Both the position numbers and the translations under genes were made by a program. From assembly GCA_947565425.1 (NCBI GenBank), contig CANOFW010000020.1, forward strand, positions 1 to 54,705: DNA of 54,705 bases, in the 5' to 3' direction. Source of the DNA: an uncultured Lachnospiraceae bacterium (GTDB lineage Bacteria; Bacillota; Clostridia; Lachnospirales; Lachnospiraceae). The notes beneath the pieces are model-generated. The model had not been told where the DNA came from. It saw only the letters and a list, made by a program, of their open reading frames with translations, and did no database searches. Below, piece after piece: positions 47,446-54,705 of the stretch (its first letter is position 1; each line of letters begins with the position of its first letter).

Positions 47446-48498
47446 TTACTTTTTCATGAAATGAAATAGACCATACCTATAATCGCCATTATGTTCATCT
47501 TCATCATATTTATGTATATCTACATGATATTCTATTTCTCCCTCAGCCGTACATGAAAATTCCAATAAGTCCATTTGCAAAAAACAATTAATCACTGTGC
47601 TTGGATAAAATACCCTATGTGCGTTAAATTCTACTCTTTCCCTGCCAACAGGAAGTGAAATATACAGATGCCCGCCTTGTCTCATTCTTTTCTGGATTTC
47701 TTCAAAACAGATAAAACATGCTTCCGGTTCAACGGCATCCCCATATCTGCCTAATCCAAAATGCTCTAATGAACATAACGCCGACATACTTTCAATACTA
47801 TTTTCCGGTATCTGCCTTAGCGTAGTAGCATCATCTATAATTGTGTGCAGCCCCTCCACTTTCCAGGGAAACTCCCTTATATCTATCATGGTAACGTCTA
47901 TGCCCATTGCCAAAAGATGCCCTATGAATCCATTTATTTTTGAACCTATATCAAAATGTGTTTTCATTCCTGTTTTATTTATCAGCCTGGCCGCCCAAAG
48001 ATCCTGCCAGAAATAATTATTAATAATTCCAGCTTTCTTATATTTATCAGCCAAAATGGGCCATAAATTATTGTCATCTATTGCAAACTGCTTTCTTCTG
48101 TTACACTGTTCATATGTTTTATAATCGGCCTCAAAAAAACTTTCACTAAATATTCTGTATTCAATACAATACTCTGTATAATTTTTCTCCCCTAAAAGCT
48201 CGGCAAGTATTTTGGGTGTATGTTCCCCAACGGCCATTTTTATCGGTTTAAGGAATATAGCCTTACGCATATCAATATTCTTCTCATTACAGGTCTCATA
48301 AACTTCATTAGAAAAACTGTTAGCAATGATTAAATAGTCATAATCCGGCCATCGTTCATCCATCCCGTATACAGGTTTTCCCTGAAAAACATTCTTTTTT
48401 TTCTTAGTCTCAATAAAACCTTCAATACTTCCATTTAATCCGTTTTCACATAACTCGGACGCAATATTCCCTGTTCCCCAGATTAATAATTTTCTCAT
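47446..48498 (-). CDS. DUF268-type protein with N-terminal Rossmann module
   Basis: 350 residues from ATG 48498 (AAGGTGG upstream). Module at 1-95 (KLLIWGTGNIASELCENGLN, IEGFIETKKKKNVF, GKPVYGMDERW). The C-terminal half resembles DUF268, a methyltransferase-like family: THFDIGSKINGFIGHLLAMG, then MIDIREFPW, SMSALCSLEHFGLGRYGD and QGGHLYISLPVGRE, consistent with a SAM-binding fold. Likely modifies a sugar, but activity is unproven for the family. Confidence 0.65.
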   Translation of the reverse strand: MRKLLIWGTGNIASELCENGLNGSIEGFIETKKKKNVFQGKPVYGMDERWPDYDYLIIANSFSNEVYETCNEKNIDMRKAIFLKPIKMAVGEHTPKILAELLGEKNYTEYCIEYRIFSESFFEADYKTYEQCNRRKQFAIDDNNLWPILADKYKKAGIINNYFWQDLWAARLINKTGMKTHFDIGSKINGFIGHLLAMGIDVTMIDIREFPWKVEGLHTIIDDATTLRQIPENSIESMSALCSLEHFGLGRYGDAVEPEACFICFEEIQKRMRQGGHLYISLPVGRERVEFNAHRVFYPSTVINCFLQMDLLEFSCTAEGEIEYHVDIHKYDEDEHNGDYRYGLFHFMKK

Positions 48499-48539
48499 CT
48501 TACCACCTTCTTGCATGCCTAATTATGGCATTGTACATT

Positions 48540-49559
48540 TTAGGAAAATATATCCCAAATTACATTTCTACGCGTCTGATTTTTAATAAAATTATTACTG
48601 TTGAAATTCCTTTGATTTTTATTAATTCCTTTGTCAATAATGATCACATCTTCGTATGCTTCCTCCATTGCCAATTTATTGATCTGTGCGCATATTGCAA
48701 CCTGGGAAATTCCTGCCACAAGCGCATCACAATTTGCTAAAGTATACATATCGCGTATCACTTCAAGACCCAAACGATATTTATAGTTTTTCGTATTCTT
48801 CTCCTCAAATATCACAGACTTGTTCCTGTCATTCCTAACCACGTCCGCATAATAACAAATCCTGTCCCCATACCTTTCTATAAACTGCCCTAATATCCTT
48901 TTATCATCTGTTGCAACAAAAATTTTGTCATAACTTTTTTCCTTGGATATTCTTTCTATCTCAGAAAAACAGTCTTCGGCTGTTACATAAACAGGATGCT
49001 TGTTATAATTAGATCTGAAATCTGTCCCTCGGACATGAACGCCAATCATTTTCTTATTTTTAAAGCCAAGCTTATTTAATCCATTCGTTAAGAACTGCCA
49101 TGTTCTGTCATTGAATTTCATGTACTTTTTCACAATCCCGCTCATAGCATCCATATAATTAGAATTAGAAAAATAATTAGAATATCTTCCTGTATATACC
49201 AATTCAACAATTGTCCGATGTAATTTATGGGAACAGATGACATGATACGATGACCTTACCTGTTTCAATTCTACTCCCGCCGGCTGATAGAAATAATACT
49301 CAAACGGGTTCTTTTTCCCTAGCACCCGCCCTTCCTCTCTATAAGCAAATTTGCTTCCTCCGGATATAACAGGATAGTAACCACATATATCAGCAAAATA
49401 TAAATATTCCAACCAATAACGGTACATTGCAAAAAAGCCCAACGCACCGTTATTCTCACAAATAACGTATATCGTTTTGTCCTTATTCGCCAACCCCAAA
49501 TGTCTCGGATTCATCTTTAGGTATTTCACAAAATCTATTTCTTCTTTTTTCCATCCCAT
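48540..49559 (-). CDS. Fucosyltransferase-like glycosyltransferase
   Basis: 339 residues. The C-terminal half has IGVHVRGTDF (about 194-203) and FVATDD, the donor-binding motif of the alpha-1,6-fucosyltransferase/NodZ and O-fucosyltransferase-type GT-B enzymes. Unlike most neighbours it has no recurring Rossmann module. No GDP-fucose synthesis genes are in the window, so the donor may be another GDP-sugar or be made elsewhere. AAAGGC lies about ten bases before the ATG; gap of 63 bases to the upstream gene. Confidence 0.7.
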   Translation of the reverse strand: MGWKKEEIDFVKYLKMNPRHLGLANKDKTIYVICENNGALGFFAMYRYWLEYLYFADICGYYPVISGGSKFAYREEGRVLGKKNPFEYYFYQPAGVELKQVRSSYHVICSHKLHRTIVELVYTGRYSNYFSNSNYMDAMSGIVKKYMKFNDRTWQFLTNGLNKLGFKNKKMIGVHVRGTDFRSNYNKHPVYVTAEDCFSEIERISKEKSYDKIFVATDDKRILGQFIERYGDRICYYADVVRNDRNKSVIFEEKNTKNYKYRLGLEVIRDMYTLANCDALVAGISQVAICAQINKLAMEEAYEDVIIIDKGINKNQRNFNSNNFIKNQTRRNVIWDIFS

Positions 49560-49622
49560 TTCATGCTGCGCCTTTCCTCAATTCTTTGTATAAAAATTAT
49601 TTATTATCCGCAACCCGGTTTC

Positions 49623-50561
49623 TCAAATCTTTGTCCTGAAATAATTGATAGTCTTTTTTAATCCCTCTGTTAATTGAATTTCCGCCTCCCAATCCAATTC
49701 CTTTTTCGCCAAGTCTGTCAACGGCTTTCTCTGTTTCGGGTCATCTTGCGGCAATGGCCGAAAAATAATCCTTGATTTCGATTCTGTCAACTCTATTACT
49801 CTCTGAGCCAGTTCCAGAATTGTAAATTCTCTTGAATTTCCAAGATTGACCGGTCCAGTGAATCCATCACGGCTGTTCATCATCTTTATCATGCCATCAA
49901 CAAGATCATCCACATAACAAAAACTTCTTGTTTGGCTTCCCTGCCCATATATTGTGATATCCTCTCCTTTTAATGCCTGAACAATAAAATTAGAAACAAC
50001 CCTTCCATCATTAATAGCCATGCGCGGGCCATATGTGTTAAAAATACGGATGATCTTTATGTCCACTTTATGCTGGCGGTAATAATCAAAAAACAACGTT
50101 TCTGCCATTCTTTTTCCTTCATCATAACAGGAACGTACTCCAACACAATTGACATGCCCCCAATATTCCTCTGGCTGAGGATTGATTTCCGGATCACCAT
50201 ATACCTCACTCGTCGAAGCCTGTAGCACTCGGGCATGGCAACGTTTCGCAAGCCCAAGGCTGTGCAACGAGCCTAAAACACATGTCTTGCTCGTCTTTAT
50301 TGGATCATATTGATAGTGAATCGGGCTTGCCGGACAAGCTAAATTATAAATCTGATCCGTCTCAACATAATAAGGCTCAATAATATCATGCCTCATAAAT
50401 TCAAAATAGGGGTGGTCCATCAGATGACGGATGTTATCCTTGCTGCCGGTAAACAGATTATCTACACAGACTACATCATTTCCCTGCTCTAATAGTTTCT
50501 CGCATAAATGCGAACCAATAAAACCTGCCCCTCCAGTTACAACGATTCGTTTCTTTTCCAT
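49623..50561 (-). CDS. UDP-glucuronate decarboxylase (UDP-xylose synthase)
   Basis: 312-residue extended SDR. NAD-binding TGGAGFIGS at 9-17, the UXS-specific [18 protein letters not shown] at 73-90, [19 protein letters not shown] with catalytic Tyr146 and Lys150, and FNTYGPRM. These blocks distinguish it from UDP-glucose 4-epimerase. It produces UDP-xylose for glycan assembly. GAGGAG precedes ATG 50561. The UDP-glucose dehydrogenase that feeds it is not in the window. Confidence 0.88.
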   Translation of the reverse strand: MEKKRIVVTGGAGFIGSHLCEKLLEQGNDVVCVDNLFTGSKDNIRHLMDHPYFEFMRHDIIEPYYVETDQIYNLACPASPIHYQYDPIKTSKTCVLGSLHSLGLAKRCHARVLQASTSEVYGDPEINPQPEEYWGHVNCVGVRSCYDEGKRMAETLFFDYYRQHKVDIKIIRIFNTYGPRMAINDGRVVSNFIVQALKGEDITIYGQGSQTRSFCYVDDLVDGMIKMMNSRDGFTGPVNLGNSREFTILELAQRVIELTESKSRIIFRPLPQDDPKQRKPLTDLAKKELDWEAEIQLTEGLKKTINYFRTKI

Positions 50562-50594
50562 TTCTTTCTTCTCCTCATATATCGTTCTGCCTGT

Positions 50595-51779
50595 CTAATC
50601 ACCTTTCAGCCATTTCAAGTACATTTGATTTCTCTCCTGTTCACTGTAAAAATATTTCATCTGCTCACTCTTTTTATAAATATCATCTAATACTTCTTGG
50701 GGAAGACAAATTTCCTTTTTATGTTCCTGATATGCAAAACGATACAGTTTTTCGTTCCCTACATTTTCTCTGTTCAGATGGAATTGTTCTATTTCCAGAA
50801 ATTTGCCTATTACATCTTCCAGCCCATTCAGGCTTTCCATCTTTATCATTAAAATCTCTATGTTCCCTTGTTTTATTGTACTATATCCTTTTTCCTTGTC
50901 AAAAGGATATTGAAAAATATCTATCTTAAGATACTTCTTTATTTCATTATCAAGCCAGCAGAATTCATGCATCCAGAAACCATCCGGGAAAAAATAATTT
51001 TCTATTTCTGCAAAATCCACCTGAGGGCTGTACATCTCTACCTCTGACACGTTCTGCCACATTGCGGCTATTGTTCTCGCAATCGGATCCCGGACAAGAC
51101 AGATAATTTTTGCAGATTTCAAGTCCAAAAGCTTATACAACTCGCCCTCAGTAAGTTCAATATCATTCAGGCTGTGGCAATGCAGGACATTCCGGTTATA
51201 GTTCTGTATACTATGGTATATGGAAGTCGACGCCACCTTTCCAGGCTGATATACTAAAATTATTTCATCTTGATGCAGTGGTAAAAAAGAAAAATATTGG
51301 AAAACTTTCTTTTGGCTTAATATAGAATTTTCTTTCCTTAGGCAGGCCACTTCGTGTTCCATCAGACTTTTTCTTTTAAATTCAGGATCAACATGTGGAT
51401 TTTCTAAACCAAAATAGATTCCCCATACAATGGCATAATGGGTATATACCGATACCCCCCTCCCTGTATTTTCTTCTATTTCCTTTATAATCTCATTCTG
51501 TGCTTTTATGGAAATAGGCGTGACTAATACTGCCGTTTCCTCTTCAGAAAATATTGCCTCCTTAATCCGCAAATCTTTCGGAGATAGAATTTCGTTTCCG
51601 CAAATACTATTCCCTAATAAATTGCTGTCAGAATCACATAACAAAATACCCTTTCGCCCCGCCCCCATAGATACAATATCCTGTATTATTTCACGCCCCT
51701 TATTTCCAGCTCCCCAAATAACAAGCTTTTTCTCAAATAGCGGCGTAATGTCCTTTAATAACTGTAAATCTTTTACCAT
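50595..51779 (-). CDS. Sulfotransferase-fold protein with N-terminal Rossmann module
   Basis: 394 residues from ATG 51779 (GGAGGAGG upstream). Module at 16-110 (KLVIWGAGNKGREIIQD, ILLCDSDSNLLGNS). From 173 a P-loop-like QPGKVASTSI (178-187) and CLVRDPIARTIA match the 5'- and 3'-phosphate binding loops of PAPS-dependent sulfotransferases. The donor would be PAPS, or conceivably another 3'-phosphonucleotide; see findings. No sulfate-activation genes are nearby. Confidence 0.7.
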   Translation of the reverse strand: MVKDLQLLKDITPLFEKKLVIWGAGNKGREIIQDIVSMGAGRKGILLCDSDSNLLGNSICGNEILSPKDLRIKEAIFSEEETAVLVTPISIKAQNEIIKEIEENTGRGVSVYTHYAIVWGIYFGLENPHVDPEFKRKSLMEHEVACLRKENSILSQKKVFQYFSFLPLHQDEIILVYQPGKVASTSIYHSIQNYNRNVLHCHSLNDIELTEGELYKLLDLKSAKIICLVRDPIARTIAAMWQNVSEVEMYSPQVDFAEIENYFFPDGFWMHEFCWLDNEIKKYLKIDIFQYPFDKEKGYSTIKQGNIEILMIKMESLNGLEDVIGKFLEIEQFHLNRENVGNEKLYRFAYQEHKKEICLPQEVLDDIYKKSEQMKYFYSEQERNQMYLKWLKGD

Positions 51780-51801
51780 CCGTTCCTCCTCCAATATGCT
51801 G

Positions 51802-53313
51802 TTATGGCAAATAAAAAATTTCTTTGTTACACTTCAATCCTTTATCTTCTAAAAACTGCACTGCCTGTTCTCTTTTATCGTTGAAACATATGAAAATAAT
51901 AAAGTCATCTTTGCCAAAACAGACATCTTCTATCTTCACAACTGGAATATCGCAAAAATCTATTTCCGTTTTCATCCTGTCAATAAATGCTGTCACCTCA
52001 ACCGGAAACTGAAGTGCATGAATCATTTCCCATGCAAGCTTCCCATTATTCCCAGCCCCCCATAAATATGCTTTCTTTTTTTTAAGGGTCGTTTTTAGGT
52101 ATGTATAATACAGCACATGTTTTTTTAATTTTGGATTTGCAGATAAAAAAGGCATTATCGTTTCATAAGTTTTGTCTACTTCCAGTTTTAAATCTGAATC
52201 TTCAGATTTTCTACATAAAAAATGCCCTATGATATATTGATAATACTCCTTTAGCTGTTCTCTGACAATATCCTGTGAAAAATATTCTTTCCAGGTAGCC
52301 TCCATATTTTTCTTTATTTTCTTTAAATTACCATTCTGAACCGCTTCCATATAATCTTTTATACTCCGTACTACATCATTTACCCCATTTCCTTCTGATA
52401 TAAATGCATTATAATCATTCGTAAATATTTCTGGTATTCCGGCAACCGGAACAGCTATTACTGGGACGTCATACGTTACAGCTTCCACCAGAGACAGTGG
52501 GAAGGATTCCCTGATGCTTGTACATATAATGGCATCACTTTTTTTTAAGATTTCTGATACATCTTCCAAAAAATCTAAAAAAATAATTCGTTCTTCCAAT
52601 CTATTTTTTTCTATATAATCCATGCATTCCCGCAAATATTCCCGGCTTATATTACCTGCAAGATATAAGGTAATATCATAATCATTTCTTAATGCATGAA
52701 TTGCCTGTATCGCACATAACTGATTCTTCGCAGGATGTACCCAACCTAACATGACAAAACGGAAATGATTTTTTTTAACACAATTGATACGTTTCTGTTG
52801 TGCCAACGGCGCAACAGGCCGGATACATCTTGATTCCATTCCCATCTCCTCCGCCCACATTCTGGAGTATAGTTTGGAATCACTCAAATGGAATTGAGGA
52901 TATAAATCTCCGTAACGTAACCGGAACTCCTCCCTTTTTAAAGAATAACTGCTCATCACATGCGGTATGCATAGTTTCCTAGAGACATACTCAACCGCTG
53001 GATTAAGCTGCACACTATGGAACAAATCAACCTTTTCTTTTTGGGCAATTTTTTCAATATCTGCTGTACTTTCAAGTGCAGCCAGATAATCTACACTATA
53101 AAATTCATATGCAGTTTCATAATAACAAGATACAAATTCCAATCCAAATTCTACACATCTCCGGACATATTCACCATTTGCAACGCCTTTCGCATTCGAA
53201 GGTACAATAACCAAAACGTCATATATATCCGACATTACCCTGGCATTCCACAAAAGTAAATTACCCGCTCCCCCCAGTCCCTGATACAAATCCAAAAAAT
53301 AGGCGATTTTCAT
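51802..53313 (-). CDS. Family 4-type glycosyltransferase with C-terminal Rossmann module
   Basis: 503 residues from ATG 53313 (GGGAG upstream). The GT-B fold begins MKIAYFLDLYQGLGGAGNLL and has the donor site at SDAIICTSIRESFPLSLVEA and VPVAGIPEIF. The C-terminal 85 residues carry the recurring module (KAYLWGAGNNGKLAWEMIHA, TAFIDRMKTE, CDIPVVKIEDV, IIFICFND). Together with the gene at 35940 this shows the same module at opposite ends of two family 4 enzymes. Confidence 0.85.
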   Translation of the reverse strand: MKIAYFLDLYQGLGGAGNLLLWNARVMSDIYDVLVIVPSNAKGVANGEYVRRCVEFGLEFVSCYYETAYEFYSVDYLAALESTADIEKIAQKEKVDLFHSVQLNPAVEYVSRKLCIPHVMSSYSLKREEFRLRYGDLYPQFHLSDSKLYSRMWAEEMGMESRCIRPVAPLAQQKRINCVKKNHFRFVMLGWVHPAKNQLCAIQAIHALRNDYDITLYLAGNISREYLRECMDYIEKNRLEERIIFLDFLEDVSEILKKSDAIICTSIRESFPLSLVEAVTYDVPVIAVPVAGIPEIFTNDYNAFISEGNGVNDVVRSIKDYMEAVQNGNLKKIKKNMEATWKEYFSQDIVREQLKEYYQYIIGHFLCRKSEDSDLKLEVDKTYETIMPFLSANPKLKKHVLYYTYLKTTLKKKKAYLWGAGNNGKLAWEMIHALQFPVEVTAFIDRMKTEIDFCDIPVVKIEDVCFGKDDFIIFICFNDKREQAVQFLEDKGLKCNKEIFYLP

Positions 53314-53328
53314 CCTTACATCTCCCAT

Positions 53329-53652
53329 TTACATCCTTATAAGATGAATGTTCTCAATTTTCTGTTCCGCTAACTCGCGCGCTATCTCTAATCTATATCG
53401 GTTGTATACGATATATTCAAGTTCCGCCTTTTTATCTATTGTTTCTTCTAAAGGTATAATTTCAATCCCCTGTACGGATGTCCCCCACTTATCTGCATCC
53501 TTATCACATATACTGCATATTCGATTTCTCATCCCTAATGATTCCAATTTAATCAGAAACTTGTCAAATAACCCGCCTGCGCCACATATCACAATTTTAC
53601 TTTTGCTCTCAAACAATGGGATATCATTTTCAATGTAACCTATATATCTCAT
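53329..53652 (-). CDS. Stand-alone Rossmann-module protein
   Basis: 107 residues from ATG 53652, overlapping the deacetylase stop (ATGA). It consists only of the recurring module: SKIVICGAGGLFDKFLIKLE, CSICDKDADK, VQGIEIIPLEE, EYIVYNRYR. It has no membrane segment and no catalytic motif. Its existence as a separate gene shows that the module folds alone. Function unknown. Confidence 0.7.
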   Translation of the reverse strand: MRYIGYIENDIPLFESKSKIVICGAGGLFDKFLIKLESLGMRNRICSICDKDADKWGTSVQGIEIIPLEETIDKKAELEYIVYNRYRLEIARELAEQKIENIHLIRM

Positions 53653-54548
53653 GTGTCTTTCCAAAACCTCCTGATTTTGTTTTTAAATTCCTCTTTGTCC
53701 CAATTACGGATAATATTTCTCGGTATTTCATACAGTTCCATATTCTCCTTCCATATTCCTGGGAAATTTGACGCTGCTTTATGGAAGCCAAGTTTTCTAC
53801 ATATTTCTTTTGTGTCATTGGTGTAGTCGTTTCGTCCGCCAAAGGGATATGAAAATACCTCAATTTTATTTCCAAACATATGCTCCAGCATTTCTTTTGA
53901 TCCACATATTTCATTTTCCTGTTCCTGCACTGACATTTTACTTAAAACACAGTGATTTACCGTATGTGCGCCAATTGTAAGCTCCGGTGAATATAGTGCG
54001 CGATACTCACCGGCATCCAACAAATAATTTATTTTCCTGTCATCTTCTAAGACATCCTCCCAGTTTTCCATCTGCTGCAGCCAATTCCACATTTTTGTTC
54101 GATTGTTAATCATTAACCAATGCAGCGTCTCATATAAATTTTTTCTTTCCTGACGATTTCGCGCTATCCACTTACAGCCAAACACATCATCTTTCAATTC
54201 CAGCTCATCTTTTGATATTCTGCAGAACAAATCGGACTCCAATTCATCCCACCAAAACTCGCGTTTTTTCCCAATATTTCCCGTGGACATAAAAACGGTA
54301 GCCGGAATCTTTAACTCCTTTAAAATTGGAAGGGCCTTTGTAAAATTATCTGCATATCCATCGTCAAAAGTGATACATACAGCCTCTCCATCCAACTGAT
54401 TCCAATCTTCCTCAAACCTCACTATTTGATAATTTTCTTTCAGCCAGCGCATATGTTCATAAAAATTATCTGCCGATACCGCTAGCAAATTAATATCCCG
54501 CTCTAACTCATTTACTCTATGATAGAGCAATGTTAATACTTTTCCCAT
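53649..54548 (-). CDS. Polysaccharide deacetylase (NodB/CE4 family)
   Basis: 299 residues from ATG 54548. YHRV near the N-terminus, the CE4 metal motif TFDDGYADN, GAHTVNHCVLSK with the two ligand histidines, and FSYPFGG. These enzymes remove N- or O-acetyl groups from glycans at the cell surface or during assembly; no signal peptide is evident, so it may act in the cytoplasm. Fifteen further codons are open upstream, but the gene's normal start fits MGKVLTLLYHRV. Confidence 0.85.
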   Translation of the reverse strand: MGKVLTLLYHRVNELERDINLLAVSADNFYEHMRWLKENYQIVRFEEDWNQLDGEAVCITFDDGYADNFTKALPILKELKIPATVFMSTGNIGKKREFWWDELESDLFCRISKDELELKDDVFGCKWIARNRQERKNLYETLHWLMINNRTKMWNWLQQMENWEDVLEDDRKINYLLDAGEYRALYSPELTIGAHTVNHCVLSKMSVQEQENEICGSKEMLEHMFGNKIEVFSYPFGGRNDYTNDTKEICRKLGFHKAASNFPGIWKENMELYEIPRNIIRNWDKEEFKNKIRRFWKDT

Positions 54549-54571
54549 ATTATTCCAAAAATTTCTCCTGT

Positions 54572-54705
54572 TTAATGTCTGACAACAGCGCATATTGATA
54601 CTTGATAATCCGGATCACTATACTTTAAATCTTCCTCTGCAAGCTCCTCTTGATTATTCCGGGGCTCTTTGAGCCACCTGTCCGGACTTTGAGAGCCACC
54701 ATTCC
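54572..54705 (-). CDS. C-terminal fragment of an unidentified upstream gene
   Basis: An open frame enters from the right edge and stops at 54574-54572, giving 43 residues ending DYQVSICAVVRH. It ends 24 bases ahead of the deacetylase start. The last residues resemble the SICAVVKNE-type start of glycosyltransferases rather than an end, so it might be a truncated gene; it is too short to identify. Confidence 0.4.
   Translation of the reverse strand, partial: NGGSQSPDRWLKEPRNNQEELAEEDLKYSDPDYQVSICAVVRH

Overview
The window looks like chromosomal DNA of a low-to-moderate GC Firmicute, most likely a Lachnospiraceae-type Clostridium relative. Supporting signs are the long Gram-positive form of ribosomal protein S12, RpoB/RpoC with acidic tails, strong AGGAGG ribosome binding sites, an ECF sigma factor with a DUF4179 anti-sigma partner, a CotH/FN3 secreted protein and a large surface-glycan operon. 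Identification is from reading sequence only; no database search was run.

Left part (1-23.3 kb). The conserved block rpoB-rpoC-rpsL-rpsG-fusA-tuf lies on the minus strand, but it is split. About 9 kb between rpoC and rpsL holds two tandem plus-strand TetR-regulator/CPBP-membrane-protease pairs with palindromic operators, a hemerythrin/CheX-like/receiver protein, and a 1316-residue secreted CotH-type protein. rpoBC has its own promoter and a strong terminator. Upstream of rpoB stands an ECF sigma/anti-sigma pair rather than the usual rplJL genes.

Middle part (23.5-29.0 kb). A discrete minus-strand unit with a consensus promoter and a textbook terminator encodes a glutamine-kinase-like PEP-synthase-fold protein, a SAM methyltransferase broken by a -1 frameshift at an A AAA AAG site, a class I glutamine-amidotransferase-fold hydrolase, a nucleotidyltransferase and a CysC-like kinase. 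This is the gene set, and largely the order, of the Campylobacter jejuni capsule phosphoramidate (MeOPN) pathway Cj1415-Cj1420. I consider it the most interesting system in the window: an apparent O-methyl phosphoramidate pathway in a Gram-positive bacterium.

Right part (29.0-54.7 kb, all minus strand, closely packed and often overlapping). This is a surface-polysaccharide operon. It contains a LicD-type phosphotransferase, a TarI/TarJ-like cytidylyltransferase and dehydrogenase with a ribulose-phosphate epimerase (suggesting a CDP-polyol donor), a HAD protein, four or five glycosyltransferases, a WcbI-like protein, an SDR/2-hydroxyacid dehydrogenase/CMP-sugar-synthetase-like trio, two paralogous unknown proteins, a metallo-beta-lactamase-fold hydrolase, a DUF268 protein, a fucosyltransferase-like protein, UDP-xylose synthase, a sulfotransferase-fold protein and a polysaccharide deacetylase. 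A small Rossmann-like module (Y/W-G-x-G-x...) recurs in twelve of these proteins, at the N end, at the C end or alone. The operon promoter lies beyond the right edge. The likely overall job is synthesis and decoration (polyol-phosphate, phosphoramidate, possibly sulfate) of a cell-surface glycan.
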